Origin: Serratia sp. AKBS12
GTDB lineage: Bacteria > Pseudomonadota > Gammaproteobacteria > Enterobacterales > Enterobacteriaceae
Assembly (NCBI RefSeq): GCF_024793895.1
Contig: NZ_JANUSB010000017.1
Location: 124,001 to 188,000 of the forward strand
Direction of reading: 5' to 3'
DNA length: 64,000 nucleotides
Under the pieces are notes generated by a model, which saw nothing but the letters and a program-made list of their open reading frames with translations, ran no database searches and was not told the DNA's origin. Shown here piece after piece: positions 19,967 to 29,819 of the stretch (position 1 is its first letter; each line of letters begins with the position of its first letter). Position numbers and translations under genes: made by a program.

Positions 19967-22321
19967 CTATTTTACCGCGATCGGCTGCGCGCCGAAGGCC
20001 GGATTCTGCAACGCAATGTTCAAAACTTCATCGATTTTCTGTACCGGGTGAATCTCAAGATCGGCAATGACATTGTCAGGGATCTCTTCAAGATCGCGTT
20101 TGTTCTCATACGGAATCAACACGGTCTTGATACCGCCGCGATGGGCCGCCAGCAGTTTTTCCTTTAGACCACCGATTGGCAGTACCTGGCCCCGCAGCGT
20201 GATTTCGCCGGTCATCGCCACATCGGCGCGCACCGGATTACCGGTCAGGCAGGAAACCAGCGCGGTGCACATCGCAATACCGGCGCTTGGGCCATCCTTC
20301 GGCGTCGCACCTTCCGGTACGTGCACGTGGATGTCGCGTTTTTCGTAGAAATCCGCATTGATGCCCAGCTTGTCGGCGCGCGCGCGCACCACCGTCAACG
20401 CAGCCTGAATCGACTCTTGCATGACTTCACCCAACGAGCCGGTATAGGTCAGCTTGCCCTTGCCCGGTACGCAGGCGGTTTCAATCGTCAGTAAATCGCC
20501 GCCGACTTCCGTCCACGCCAGGCCGGTGACCTGACCGATGCGGTTTTCGGTATCCGCGCGACCATAATCCACGCGCTGAACGCCCAGATAGTCTTTCAGG
20601 TTGTCACCGTTGATCTCGATATGCTTGACTTTCTTGTCCATCAACAGCGTCTTCACCGCTTTACGGCACAGCTTGGAGATTTCACGCTCCAGGCTACGCA
20701 CCCCGGCTTCGCGAGTGTAATAGCGGATAATGCCGATAATGGCGCTGTCATCAACCGTCAGCTCATTTTTCTTCAACGCGTTACGTTCGATCTGCTTCGG
20801 CAGCAGGTGCTGTTTGGCGATGTTCAGCTTCTCGTCTTCGGTATAACCGGACAGACGGATCACTTCCATACGGTCCAGCAACGGCGCCGGAATATTCATC
20901 GAGTTAGAGGTGGCGACAAACATCACGTCGGACAGATCGTAATCGACCTCCAGATAGTGGTCGTTGAACGCCACGTTCTGTTCCGGATCCAGCACCTCAA
21001 GCAGCGCCGAAGCCGGATCGCCGCGCATGTCGGAAGACATCTTGTCAATCTCGTCCAGCAGGAACAGCGGGTTTCTCACCCCGACCTTGGCCATTTTCTG
21101 GATCAGCTTGCCCGGCATCGAACCAATGTAGGTACGACGGTGACCACGGATTTCCGCTTCGTCACGCACGCCACCCAGCGCCATACGCACGTACTGACGA
21201 CCGGTAGCGCGAGCGATGGATTGCCCCAACGAGGTTTTACCCACCCCCGGTGGCCCCACCAGGCACAGGATCGGCCCCTTGATTTTGCTGACGCGACTTT
21301 GTACCGCGAGATACTCAAGGATGCGATCCTTGACCCGCTCCAGGCCGTAATGATCGGTATCCAGCACTTCTTGCGCCTTGACCAGATCTTTCTTCACCTT
21401 GCTGCGCGCGTTCCACGGTACCTGCAGCATCCAGTCGATGTAACCGCGCACCACGGTCGCTTCCGCCGACATCGGCGACATCATTTTCAGCTTTTGCAGT
21501 TCTGCTTCGGTTTTCTCACGTGCTTCTTTCGGCATTTTCGCCGCGTCGATCTTGCGCTTCAGCGCTTCGTGCTCGTCCGGCGCGTCGTCCATCTCGCCCA
21601 GCTCTTTCTGAATGGCCTTCATCTGCTCATTCAGATAGTACTCGCGCTGGCTCTTTTCCATTTGTTTCTTGACGCGATTACGGATGCGTTTTTCGACCTG
21701 CAACAGATCGATTTCCGACTCCATCATCGCCATCAGGTATTCGAGGCGCTCAGTGATGTCGAACATTTCCAGCACCGATTGCTTGTCGCTGAGCTTCAGC
21801 GGCATGTGCGCGGCGATGGTGTCCGCCAGGCGCGCAGCGTCGTCGATGCTGTTCAGTGACGTCAGCACCTCCGGGGGAATTTTCTTGTTCAGTTTGATGT
21901 AGCCTTCAAACTGATTGATTGCCGTGCGTACCAGTACTTCCTGCTCACGCTCGTCAATCGCCGGCGACTCAAGGTATTCGGCCTGCGCGGCAAAATGCTC
22001 GCCGCTGTCGGACAAGGTGGTGATACGCGCGCGCTGCAAGCCTTCCACCAACACTTTTACCGTGCCGTCGGGCAGTTTCAGCATTTGCAGGATCGACGCT
22101 ACGGTGCCGACCGAGAACAGATCGTTAATGCCAGGTTCATCCGTTGAGGCCTCTTTCTGTGCCACCAGCATGATCTTCTTATCGTGATCCATTGCGGCTT
22201 CGAGGCACCGAATCGATTTTTCCCGGCCAACAAATAACGGGATCACCATATGCGGATAAACCACCACGTCGCGCAACGGCAAGACGGGGATTTCAATGCG
22301 TTCGGAACGCTCAGGGTTCAT
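19967..22321 (-). CDS. lon: ATP-dependent protease La (Lon)
   Basis: 784 residues, the same as E. coli. N-terminal substrate-binding domain ([20 protein letters not shown]), an AAA+ module with Walker [10 protein letters not shown] near residue 356 and Walker B FLLDEIDK, and a C-terminal serine-lysine protease domain with Ser679 ([10 protein letters not shown]) and Lys722 ([10 protein letters not shown]). Degrades misfolded proteins and regulators such as SulA and RcsA. A sigma32 promoter is visible upstream. Separate from clpX by a terminator. Confidence 0.98.
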   Translation of the reverse strand: MNPERSERIEIPVLPLRDVVVYPHMVIPLFVGREKSIRCLEAAMDHDKKIMLVAQKEASTDEPGINDLFSVGTVASILQMLKLPDGTVKVLVEGLQRARITTLSDSGEHFAAQAEYLESPAIDEREQEVLVRTAINQFEGYIKLNKKIPPEVLTSLNSIDDAARLADTIAAHMPLKLSDKQSVLEMFDITERLEYLMAMMESEIDLLQVEKRIRNRVKKQMEKSQREYYLNEQMKAIQKELGEMDDAPDEHEALKRKIDAAKMPKEAREKTEAELQKLKMMSPMSAEATVVRGYIDWMLQVPWNARSKVKKDLVKAQEVLDTDHYGLERVKDRILEYLAVQSRVSKIKGPILCLVGPPGVGKTSLGQSIARATGRQYVRMALGGVRDEAEIRGHRRTYIGSMPGKLIQKMAKVGVRNPLFLLDEIDKMSSDMRGDPASALLEVLDPEQNVAFNDHYLEVDYDLSDVMFVATSNSMNIPAPLLDRMEVIRLSGYTEDEKLNIAKQHLLPKQIERNALKKNELTVDDSAIIGIIRYYTREAGVRSLEREISKLCRKAVKTLLMDKKVKHIEINGDNLKDYLGVQRVDYGRADTENRIGQVTGLAWTEVGGDLLTIETACVPGKGKLTYTGSLGEVMQESIQAALTVVRARADKLGINADFYEKRDIHVHVPEGATPKDGPSAGIAMCTALVSCLTGNPVRADVAMTGEITLRGQVLPIGGLKEKLLAAHRGGIKTVLIPYENKRDLEEIPDNVIADLEIHPVQKIDEVLNIALQNPAFGAQPIAVK

Positions 22322-22410
22322 AGAGCTCTCTCTTAGTTTAATTTCCGCCAGGATTTAGGGGATTCTCATGAGACGCAAGCATCAAACGTTTCATAAAATC
22401 TGGTTATTGA

Positions 22411-22440
22411 GTATATGGGGATGAATCTCTTACATTCAAC
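22411..22440 (-). promoter_or_regulatory. Sigma32 heat-shock promoter of lon
   Basis: Reading leftward, GTTGAAT (-35, 22434-22440) and CCCCATATA (-10, 22412-22420) are 13 bases apart. Both match the sigma32 consensus and the E. coli lon promoter almost base for base. Confidence 0.9.
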
Positions 22441-22460
22441 GGCAAGAATGCAGGAAAAAG

Positions 22461-22485
22461 AAATGGGGGATAAAATCCCCCATTT
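22461..22485 (-). terminator. Rho-independent terminator of clpX
   Basis: AAATGGGGGAT / ATCCCCCATTT eleven-base-pair stem with a three-base loop; leftward a CTTTTTCC tract follows. It lies 30 bases past the clpX stop. Confidence 0.85.
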
Positions 22486-22514
22486 TGTATTAACTTTCTG
22501 GTTTGACTGGCGAA

Positions 22515-23786
22515 TTATTCACCGGATGCCTGGGCTTCCGGCTTGCCGTAAATCAACAGCGGTTTGGATTGGCCGGCAATTACCGATTCGTCGATCACCA
22601 CTTTATCAACGCTGTCCATGGACGGCAGATCGTACATGGTGTCCAGCAGTGCGCCTTCAACAATCGAACGCAGCCCGCGAGCGCCGGTTTTACGCGCCAT
22701 AGCTTTCTTGGCGATGGCGTTCAGCGCTTCGTCACGGAACTCCAGTTCGACGCCTTCCAGGTTGAACAACGCCTGATACTGCTTGGTAAGGGCGTTCTTC
22801 GGCTCTTTCAGGATCTGAATCAGCGCGTCTTCGCTCAGCTCGCTCAGGGTGGCAACCACCGGCAAACGGCCGATAAATTCCGGGATCAAACCAAACTTGA
22901 TCAGATCTTCCGGCTCTGCCTGCAACAGCAGCTCGCCTTCGGTGGCTTTTTCTGCCTCGCCCTTCACGGTCGCGCCAAAGCCAATGCCGGAACCGGTGTT
23001 CACGCGCTGGCCAATTACTTTGTCCAACCCGGCGAATGCGCCGCCGCAAATAAACAGAATCTTGGAGGTATCAACCTGCAGGAATTCCTGTTGCGGATGC
23101 TTGCGGCCACCCTGCGGCGGAACTGCGGCGATGGTACCTTCGATCAGCTTCAGCAACGCCTGCTGCACGCCTTCGCCTGACACGTCACGAGTAATCGACG
23201 GATTGTCGGACTTGCGCGAAATCTTATCGATTTCATCAATGTAAACGATGCCGCGCTGCGCTTTCTGCACGTCATAATCACATTTCTGCAACAGTTTCTG
23301 GATAATATTTTCCACGTCCTCGCCCACATAACCGGCTTCGGTCAAGGTGGTGGCGTCGGCCATGGTAAATGGCACATCCAGGAAACGCGCCAGCGTTTCT
23401 GCCAGCAGCGTTTTGCCGCTACCGGTCGGGCCAATCAGCAGAATATTGCTCTTGCCCAACTCGATGCCATTGCTGGTATCGCCGTTGCGCAGGCGTTTGT
23501 AGTGGTTGTACACCGCAACCGCCAGCACTTTCTTCGCCTGCTCCTGGCCGATAACATAATCATCCAGGTGGTGGCGGATTTCGTGCGGCGTCGGCAGCGC
23601 ACTGCGCTCACGATGCGGGGCAACTTCTTTAATCTCTTCGCGAATAATGTCGTTACACAGGTCAACACATTCATCGCAGATATACACTGACGGACCGGCA
23701 ATCAGCTTACGCACTTCATGCTGGCTTTTGCCGCAGAAAGAGCAGTACAGCAGCTTTCCTGAACCGTCTTTGCGCTTATCTGTCAT
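22515..23786 (-). CDS. clpX: ClpX unfoldase, ATPase subunit of ClpXP
   Basis: 423 residues. N-terminal C4 zinc-binding domain with Cys15, Cys18, Cys37 and Cys40, followed by an AAA+ domain: Walker A GPTGSGKT, the pore loop GYVGED, Walker B VYIDEIDK and sensor II region. It recognises tagged substrates (for example ssrA), unfolds them and feeds ClpP; the IGF loop region follows the AAA core. The frame is open to 23828, but [10 protein letters not shown] with GAGG upstream is the family start. It follows clpP by 161 bases on the same strand. Confidence 0.98.
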   Translation of the reverse strand: MTDKRKDGSGKLLYCSFCGKSQHEVRKLIAGPSVYICDECVDLCNDIIREEIKEVAPHRERSALPTPHEIRHHLDDYVIGQEQAKKVLAVAVYNHYKRLRNGDTSNGIELGKSNILLIGPTGSGKTLLAETLARFLDVPFTMADATTLTEAGYVGEDVENIIQKLLQKCDYDVQKAQRGIVYIDEIDKISRKSDNPSITRDVSGEGVQQALLKLIEGTIAAVPPQGGRKHPQQEFLQVDTSKILFICGGAFAGLDKVIGQRVNTGSGIGFGATVKGEAEKATEGELLLQAEPEDLIKFGLIPEFIGRLPVVATLSELSEDALIQILKEPKNALTKQYQALFNLEGVELEFRDEALNAIAKKAMARKTGARGLRSIVEGALLDTMYDLPSMDSVDKVVIDESVIAGQSKPLLIYGKPEAQASGE

Positions 23787-23947
23787 CAGTAAACCTCTTC
23801 TTTTGTCTTTGTCCCGCAGGAAAATCATGGCGGCAGTGCGCCCAAACTGATACCGGGAACGCCGATAATGCTGTACAAAGCGGGCTATCCCCGCTCTGTT
23901 TACTATAGTCTATCGGCTCGCACTTAACGCTCGCCGGCCGCGTGCTA

Positions 23948-24571
23948 CTAGCTGCGGTGCGTCAGAATGCCGTCGACCAGACCGTATTCTACCGATTCTT
24001 CCGCGGTCATAAAGCGATCGCGCTCGGTATCGCGATCGATCTGCTCCAGTGACTGTCCGGTGTGCTGCGCCATCAGCTCGTTCATACGCGCCTTGACCTT
24101 CAGGATTTCCCGCGCGTGGATTTCGATATCCGTCGCTTGCCCCTGATAGCCGCCCAGTGGCTGGTGAATCATCACCCGCGAATTTGGCAGGCAGAAACGC
24201 TTGCCCTTGGTGCCGGCGGTAAGCAGGAATGACCCCATGGAGCACGCCTGGCCCATACAGATAGTGCTGACATCAGGCTTGATAAATTGCATGGTGTCGT
24301 AAATTGACATACCGGCAGTAATCACCCCGCCCGGCGAGTTAATGTACAGGAAAATGTCTTTTTCCGGGCTTTCCGCTTCGAGGAACAGCATCTGTGCCAC
24401 GATCAGGTTGGCCATATGGTCTTCAACCTGGCCGGTCAGGAAAATGATGCGCTCTTTCAGCAGGCGGGAATAGATGTCGTAAGAACGCTCCCCGCGTGAG
24501 GTCTGCTCTACCACCATCGGCACCAGTGCCATGTGAGGTGCAAATTGATCTTGTTCGCCACTGTATGACAT
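23948..24571 (-). CDS. clpP: ClpP protease, proteolytic subunit
   Basis: 207 residues. Tetradecameric serine protease working with ClpX or ClpA. Catalytic triad Ser111 ([10 protein letters not shown]), His136 ([10 protein letters not shown]) and Asp185 is present at E. coli numbering, and the autoprocessing site APHM-ALVP is preserved. Around the nucleophile, Cys110 and Ser114 stand where E. coli has Ala (GQAASMGA); this should not remove activity. Ribosome site AGGAGA precedes the ATG. First gene of clpP-clpX. Confidence 0.98.
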   Translation of the reverse strand: MSYSGEQDQFAPHMALVPMVVEQTSRGERSYDIYSRLLKERIIFLTGQVEDHMANLIVAQMLFLEAESPEKDIFLYINSPGGVITAGMSIYDTMQFIKPDVSTICMGQACSMGSFLLTAGTKGKRFCLPNSRVMIHQPLGGYQGQATDIEIHAREILKVKARMNELMAQHTGQSLEQIDRDTERDRFMTAEESVEYGLVDGILTHRS

Positions 24572-24973
24572 TACCGTCTCCTAATAGAAATTGCCTTGGC
24601 GCCATTGTTTGTCGATTCTACTTGAGAACAGCCACGCTGACTACGTTCAAGCATCCGACGCGCGCCACATGACCCTGACGGTCGTTATCATCCCGCGCTT
24701 CGGCAAACAGCCCTGGTTTATACCAGTTGGGGGGCAGCGGGCGAAATTTCAAGCCCGGTGCGCAACTTTCCGCGATCGCCATCTGCAGCTTTCGCACGCA
24801 CAGGCACCATCATGCCAGCAATCAGCGCCGGCAACAGGATAAATATAGTGCAAATTGCCTCGCTTAACCTGAGATTAATCAGCCACGTGGCAAAAAGAAA
24901 AGCCCGTAACCGAAGTTACGGGCTTTTTCAGATATACCCGGGGTTCGGCACGCCGCCCCCCGGGATTCAGACA
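24572..24973. other. 402-base gap between tig and clpP
   Basis: This holds the tig terminator (24901-24924) and the clpP promoter region. A TTGAAC hexamer (leftward, near 24650) may be part of a clpP promoter, but a convincing sigma32 -10 (CCCC type) was not found. No additional gene is supported. Confidence 0.5.
24901..24924 (-). terminator. Rho-independent terminator of tig
   Basis: AGCCCGTAAC / GTTACGGGCT ten-base-pair stem with a tetraloop that reads TTCG leftward; TTTCTTTTTG follows. UUCG loops on such stems are classic terminators. Confidence 0.9.
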
Positions 24974-26278
24974 TTACGCCTGTTGAGTCTGGTTCATCAG
25001 CTCGCTGAAGGTAGTGGCTTTCTCGGTCACCTTCGCTTTGGCCAGCAGCGTTTCAACCGCCTGCTCTTCCAGGGCAACGTTGCGCATGTTGTTCATCAGC
25101 TCTTTGTTTTTGCTGTAGAACTCAACCACTTCGCTTGGATCTTCGTACGCGGAAGCCATTTCTTCAATCAGCGCTTTAACGCGATCTTCGTCTGCCTTCA
25201 GTTCGTGCGTGCTGATCACTTCGCCCAGCAGCAAACCAACGACAACGCGACGCTTCGCCTGCTCTTCGAACAGCTCACGTGGCAGTTCCAGCGCCTGCTT
25301 CTCGTTGCCGCCAAAACGCTGTGCAGCCTGACGACGCAGCACGTCGATTTCGCCGTCGATCAGCGCAGCCGGTACGTCGATTTCATTGGCGCTCACCAGG
25401 CCGTCGATAGCCTGAGTCTTGATACGGTTACGCACCGCGCCTTTCAGCTCGCGCTCCATGTTTTTACGCACTTCGGCACGCAGACCTGCAACAGAACCAT
25501 CAGCAACGCCGAAACGCTTGATGAATTCTTCGGTCAGTTCAGGCAGTTCACGCTCTTCGACTTTCTTCAGCACGATGGCGAACTTGGCTGCTTTCCCTTT
25601 CAGGTTTTCAGCGTGGTAATCTTCCGGGAAATTGACGTCGATGGTGAATTCTTCACCGGCTTTATGACCAACCAGACCTTCTTCGAAGCCCGGGATCATG
25701 CGGCCTTGGCCCATCGCCAGCACGAAGTCGGACGCTTTACCGCCTTCGAACTCTTCACCGTCGATAGAGCCGGTGAAGTCAACGGTCACGCGGTCTTCAG
25801 CTTCTACTGCGCGGTCGGTGTCTTTCCAGGTCGCCTGCTGCTTGCGCAGGGTGTCCAGCATGGTGTCGACATCGGCATCGTTAACTTCTACTACCGGTTT
25901 TTCAACTTCGATGCTTTCCAGGCCTTTCAGCTCAACTTCTGGATACACTTCGAACTCGACGGCGAAATTGAAGTCTTCGCCTTCTTTGTACTCGCCCGGC
26001 ACGTAGTTTGGTGCACCGGCCGGGTTGATTTTTTCCTTGATGATCGCGTCAACGAAGTTGCGCTGCATCAGGTCGCCCAGCACGTCTTGACGAACAGAGG
26101 CGCCATAACGCTGCTCAACGATGTTCATTGGCACTTTGCCTTTACGGAAACCGTCAATACGCACGCTTTTCGCTGCATTGATCAGCTCTTTTTTTACTGC
26201 CTGCTTGATAGTATCGGCGGGTACAGTAATAGAGAGACGGCGCCCAAGGCCTTGAGTGGTTTCTACTGAAACTTGCAT
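24974..26278 (-). CDS. tig: Trigger factor
   Basis: 434 residues. Ribosome-bound chaperone and prolyl isomerase. The N-terminal ribosome-binding domain carries the signature [17 protein letters not shown] (residues 44-60; E. coli GFRxGKxP). A central FKBP-type domain (residues about 150-245; [19 protein letters not shown]) and a C-terminal chaperone arm follow. It contacts L23 at the tunnel exit. It lies upstream of clpP in the same direction as in E. coli, with its own terminator. Confidence 0.98.
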   Translation of the reverse strand: MQVSVETTQGLGRRLSITVPADTIKQAVKKELINAAKSVRIDGFRKGKVPMNIVEQRYGASVRQDVLGDLMQRNFVDAIIKEKINPAGAPNYVPGEYKEGEDFNFAVEFEVYPEVELKGLESIEVEKPVVEVNDADVDTMLDTLRKQQATWKDTDRAVEAEDRVTVDFTGSIDGEEFEGGKASDFVLAMGQGRMIPGFEEGLVGHKAGEEFTIDVNFPEDYHAENLKGKAAKFAIVLKKVEERELPELTEEFIKRFGVADGSVAGLRAEVRKNMERELKGAVRNRIKTQAIDGLVSANEIDVPAALIDGEIDVLRRQAAQRFGGNEKQALELPRELFEEQAKRRVVVGLLLGEVISTHELKADEDRVKALIEEMASAYEDPSEVVEFYSKNKELMNNMRNVALEEQAVETLLAKAKVTEKATTFSELMNQTQQA

Positions 26279-26641
26279 CTTGTTACCTCAAAAATATCAC
26301 AGTGCTCGGTCAACCCCGTTCCAAGAACCAGGACGGCTGCATTACAGAACCGAGTTCCCTGATGCCGAGAGCGTCCCGAAACCATTCCGAAAAATAAGAC
26401 GCGACATTATAGCGGCGCATGCGGAGCGAGTCGAGGAAAGCAAGACGATGCGTGCGCGTTAAAACTCACACTTTTACCGATTTCCGCTAAAAAATCGCCG
26501 TTGCCGACCTTTCTGCGTTGCATCTCGCATTGGCCGCGTCGTCGTCAAAAACAGAAACGGCCCGCAGGCCGTTTCAAAATTCGTCAGTAGTAATACCCTA
26601 GATCGAGGCTAAAGTTCCACTGATACCTGAGTTTTTACGCT
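26279..26641. other. 363-base gap between bolA and tig
   Basis: It holds the bolA terminator (26554-26575) and the untranslated leader and promoter region of tig. No further gene or recognised RNA is seen. Confidence 0.5.
26554..26575 (-). terminator. Rho-independent terminator of bolA
   Basis: GAAACGGCC / GGCCGTTTC nine-base-pair stem with a four-base loop, followed leftward by TGTTTTTG. Confidence 0.75.
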
Positions 26642-26956
26642 TCAGGCCAAGGTCCCAGCCCCTCGACAGGGTGGCGAAGCAGGAACGGTGTCCTGCAGGC
26701 CCTCCCATTCCTTCTGGGTATAGGTATGCAGCGCCAGCGCATGCACGCCGCCGGCCAGCTCATCGGCCAATACGCCATATATGGAACGATGGCGGGTCAG
26801 AAAACGTTCGCCGAGAAAGCGATCGCTGACCATCACCACCTTGAAATGACTTTCAGAACCCGCCGGAACGTTATGACGATAGCTTTCATCAACCACTTCC
26901 AGATACGCGGGCTCGAACGCCGCCCTTAACTTTGCTTCTATTTGCTCGCGAATCAT
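26642..26956 (-). CDS. bolA: BolA morphology / stress regulator
   Basis: 104 residues, close to E. coli BolA (105). Class II KH-like fold. Seen: [20 protein letters not shown] and [16 protein letters not shown], including the conserved C-terminal histidine proposed to co-ligate an Fe-S cluster with monothiol glutaredoxin (GrxD). It modulates cell shape, biofilm and the motile-to-sessile switch in stationary phase. A strong AAGGAGAT precedes the ATG. Confidence 0.97.
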   Translation of the reverse strand: MIREQIEAKLRAAFEPAYLEVVDESYRHNVPAGSESHFKVVMVSDRFLGERFLTRHRSIYGVLADELAGGVHALALHTYTQKEWEGLQDTVPASPPCRGAGTLA

Positions 26957-27268
26957 AGGATCTCCTTACAACACCGGCAGAGGACCTTGCCATCTAGTTC
27001 AATATTAGCCGGTTTTGCCCCTGTTAGAATATTCCTATCGTAAATTTCTGCACTTTGCGGTGAAAAAACGACCAACACTGGCCTTTGCTTGGGGTTTATC
27101 TGATTGAGAGCGGCAAAAAAGCGTGTTTTTATCACCGGTAGGTAAAAAATTGTCACTCGGGCGCGTTGAGCACTTCCCCCGGCCGGCGGCGATGCTATGA
27201 TGTCGGCAATATATTGTTGGCTATCCCACTCAGATTATTACTCTTCCATCAAGAATGAGACAGTAACT
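26957..27268. other. 312-base divergent promoter region of bolA and yajG
   Basis: A TATGAT hexamer near 27196 could be a -10 element for yajG; no good -35 is visible at the right distance. No gene is supported, although a 67-codon minus-strand frame is open here (27156-26953). Confidence 0.4.
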
Positions 27269-27847
27269 ATGTTAAAGAAACTTTGTCTTCCCTTCCTGGC
27301 CGCATTACTGCTGGCCGGTTGCGCTACCGGCAGCAATACCCTGAACGTCACGCCAAAGATTGTGCTGCCAACGCAGGATCCCACCTTGCAAGGCTTGACC
27401 ATCAGTATCAACGGCGCCGACCAGCGTAAAGATCAGGCGCTGGCCAAAGTCAATCGCGACGGCCAGTTGGTCACCCTCACGCCATCACGCGACCTGCGCT
27501 TCCTGTTGCAAGAGGTACTGGAAAAACAAATGGGTGCGCGCGGTTACATGATCGGCCCGGACGGCGCAGTAGATCTGCAAATCATCGTCAACAACCTGTA
27601 TGCCGACGTTTCCGAAGGCAACCTGCGTTATAACATCACCACCAAAGCCGACATCTCCATTATCGCAGTGGCGAAAAACGGCAACAAGCAGGTGAAGAAC
27701 TACCGCTCAACCTATAATGTGCAGGGCGCGTTTACCGCGACCAATGACAAAATCACCAATGCGGTCAACACCGTGCTGGGCGACGTCATCGCCGATATGG
27801 CGCAGGACACCAGCGTCAACGACTTTATCAAGCAGAACGCGCGTTAA
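27269..27847 (+). CDS. yajG: YajG lipoprotein
   Basis: 192 residues, the same as E. coli YajG. Lipoprotein signal MLKKLCLPFLAALLLAGC (Cys18), then the YajG domain (TQDPTLQGLTISINGADQR; NNLYADVSEGNLRYNITTKA). Envelope-anchored protein of unknown function. The frame is open upstream to 27197, but the lipoprotein signal fixes the start. It lies 53 bases upstream of ampG, and the yajG-ampG pair is conserved in enterobacteria. Confidence 0.94.
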   Translation: MLKKLCLPFLAALLLAGCATGSNTLNVTPKIVLPTQDPTLQGLTISINGADQRKDQALAKVNRDGQLVTLTPSRDLRFLLQEVLEKQMGARGYMIGPDGAVDLQIIVNNLYADVSEGNLRYNITTKADISIIAVAKNGNKQVKNYRSTYNVQGAFTATNDKITNAVNTVLGDVIADMAQDTSVNDFIKQNAR

Positions 27848-27900
27848 TGCGTTAGTGCCCAGTATTGCCCGGGTAACCGGGCAGTACAGACAGGGATCTC

Positions 27901-29379
27901 ATGTCAAAACAGTACCTTAATATCTTCACACAGCGTAACTCCGTCGTTCTGCTGCTCCTGGGGTTTGCGTCGGGTTTGCCGCTGGCCCTCACCTCGGGCA
28001 CTCTGCAAGCCTGGATGACCGTCGAGAATATCGATCTTAAAACCATCGGCATTTTTTCGCTGGTGGGCCAGGCCTATGTATTCAAATTTCTCTGGTCGCC
28101 GTTTATGGACCGCTACACGCCACCATTCCTTGGCCGGCGGCGTGGCTGGCTGCTGATCAGCCAACTACTGCTGGTCGCGGCCATCGTGGCGATGGGCTTT
28201 ATGAATCCGGCGCAGCACCTGTGGTGGCTGGCGGCGTTGGCGGTGCTGGTGGCGTTTTGCTCGGCGTCGCAGGACATCGTGTTTGATGCCTACAAGACTG
28301 ATTTGCTGACGGCGGAGGAGCGAGGTGCCGGCGCAGCGATTTCGGTGCTGGGCTATCGGCTGGCAATGCTGGTTTCCGGTGGACTGGCACTGTGGCTGGC
28401 CGATCGCTATTTTGGCTGGCAATCGACCTACTGGCTGATGGCCGCTCTGATGCTGATCGGCATTGCCGCTACGCTATGGGCCCCGGAGCCAGATGACGGC
28501 ATAGCCGCACCACGCACCCTCGAACAGGCGGTGGTCGCGCCGCTACGCGACTTTTTTGCGCGCAACAATGCCTGGCTGATCCTGCTGTTGATCGTGATGT
28601 ACAAAATGGGTGACGCCTTTGCCGGTAGCCTCAGTACCACCTTTTTGATCCGTGGCGTCGGCTTTGATGCCGGTGAAGTCGGTCTGGTAAACAAAACCCT
28701 CGGGCTGTTCGCTACCATCGTTGGCGCACTGTTCGGCGGCGTGCTGATGCAGCGCCTCAGCCTGTTTCGTGCACTGATGCTGTTCGGCATGCTGCAGGCC
28801 GTTTCAAACCTCGGCTACTGGATCCTGGCGGTGACCGACAAGAATATCATCACCATGGGTAGCGCCATCTTCCTGGAAAACCTGTGCGGCGGCATGGGCA
28901 CCGCGGCCTTCGTCGCGCTACTGATGACGCTGTGCAACAAATCGTTTTCCGCCACCCAGTTTGCGCTGCTGTCGGCGCTGTCCGCCGTCGGGCGCGTGTA
29001 TGTCGGCCCTATCGCTGGCTGGTTTGTCGAAGCGCACGGCTGGCCATTGTTCTACCTGTTCTCCATTGCTGCGGCGCTGCCTGGGCTGATGCTGCTGGCG
29101 GTGTGTCGCCAAACGCTGGAATACACGCAAAAAACCGACCATTTCATGCCACGCAGCGAATTCCGCCAGGCCTATCGCTGGGCACTGCGCCTGCTGACCC
29201 TCGGTTGCTTACTGCTGGGCATCTGGCTGCTGCTGCTGATCGTCGATGCGCTCGGTTGGGGGGCGCTGACATTGCTGGCTGACAGCGTGTTACAGCTCGG
29301 CGCTGCGCTGAGCCTGCTGGGGATTGCCATGGGAAGCCTGCTGGATTATCTGGCACTGCGCCGCACGCAACTGGCCTGA
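27901..29379 (+). CDS. ampG: Muropeptide permease AmpG
   Basis: 492 residues (491 in E. coli). MFS permease that imports GlcNAc-anhydroMurNAc peptides from the periplasm for cell-wall recycling. Its substrates control chromosomal ampC beta-lactamase induction, which matters in Serratia because AmpC is inducible there. Seen: FASGLPLALTSGTLQAWM near residue 20, WSPFMDRYTPPFLGRRRGW (the MFS loop 2-3 motif) and QDIVFDAYKTDLL. Twelve or more hydrophobic helices. Probably co-transcribed with yajG. Confidence 0.97.
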   Translation: MSKQYLNIFTQRNSVVLLLLGFASGLPLALTSGTLQAWMTVENIDLKTIGIFSLVGQAYVFKFLWSPFMDRYTPPFLGRRRGWLLISQLLLVAAIVAMGFMNPAQHLWWLAALAVLVAFCSASQDIVFDAYKTDLLTAEERGAGAAISVLGYRLAMLVSGGLALWLADRYFGWQSTYWLMAALMLIGIAATLWAPEPDDGIAAPRTLEQAVVAPLRDFFARNNAWLILLLIVMYKMGDAFAGSLSTTFLIRGVGFDAGEVGLVNKTLGLFATIVGALFGGVLMQRLSLFRALMLFGMLQAVSNLGYWILAVTDKNIITMGSAIFLENLCGGMGTAAFVALLMTLCNKSFSATQFALLSALSAVGRVYVGPIAGWFVEAHGWPLFYLFSIAAALPGLMLLAVCRQTLEYTQKTDHFMPRSEFRQAYRWALRLLTLGCLLLGIWLLLLIVDALGWGALTLLADSVLQLGAALSLLGIAMGSLLDYLALRRTQLA

Positions 29380-29382
29380 CAC

Positions 29383-29408
29383 GACGGCCGGTGTATCCGC
29401 CGGCCGTC
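29383..29408. repeat. Hairpin after ampG, not a canonical terminator
   Basis: GACGGCCGG / CCGGCCGTC nine-base-pair stem with an eight-base loop, four bases after the ampG stop. On the coding strand it is followed by AAAAAAAGC and not by a T-tract, so intrinsic termination of ampG is doubtful. It may stabilise the 3' end. Confidence 0.5.
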
Positions 29409-29687
29409 AAAAAAAGCATAAGCAGGATGAATTAATTTTTCCAAAAAAATATAATTGCAGCGCAAATAATTTTTTTATCCGACTAATTCACTCGGAAATA
29501 AAATTAAATTCACCTTTGCGACACATTTATTTTACATTAAATAAACCTTTCCCTGTCATTTAAAAAAAACCGTTTTTGGTCGTTAAAACAGCTTACCTTT
29601 ATTTTTCCTTAACATAGAGGTCACTCGTCACGATTCAGCGTGCCAACGCGTTGTTGCCATTGGTAAATTGTCACGCAACGTTACATC

Positions 29688-29703
29688 TGTGACCCCTGTA
29701 ACA
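29688..29703 (+). promoter_or_regulatory. CRP-like site upstream of cyo
   Basis: TGTGACCCCTGTAACA keeps one perfect half (TGTGA) and four of five bases of the other (TCACA expected). It is centred about 81 bases before the predicted start. Confidence 0.35.
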
Positions 29704-29741
29704 GAAAGTGTCAACAAGCTACTGACACAACCCTAAGCATG

Positions 29742-29770
29742 TTTACAGTACTGCAACCTTCCCGTAAAAT
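29742..29770 (+). promoter_or_regulatory. Sigma70 promoter of cyoABCDE
   Basis: TTTACA (29742-29747) and TAAAAT (29765-29770) separated by exactly 17 bases, about 50 bases before the cyoA ATG. Confidence 0.75.
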
Positions 29771-29819
29771 GCCCGCACACATGAAACGACAATAGAGCCT
29801 TTGTAATTGAGGTCGTTAG

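Larger units (their letters stand above)
29380..29819. other. 440-base AT-rich regulatory region upstream of cyoA
   Basis: It contains a hairpin just after ampG, a long AT-rich stretch, a sigma70 promoter (29742-29770) and a CRP-like half-conserved site (29688-29703). AT-rich tracts around 29510-29570 may hold ArcA or Fnr sites, but I cannot assign one with confidence. No gene is seen. Confidence 0.6.

Noticed and set aside
20621-21859. Long plus-strand frame of 412 codons opposite lon
   Set aside because: It lies wholly inside lon, which has every expected motif. The antisense frame is rich in His, Gln and Arg, as shadows of GC-rich genes are, and has no ribosome site.
24758-26269. 503-codon plus-strand frame opposite tig
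   Set aside because: Antisense shadow of trigger factor; Phe- and His-rich composition and no homology that I recognise.
26953-27156. 67-codon minus-strand frame upstream of bolA
   Set aside because: It runs through the bolA promoter and ribosome site and has no homology; it is likely a chance frame.
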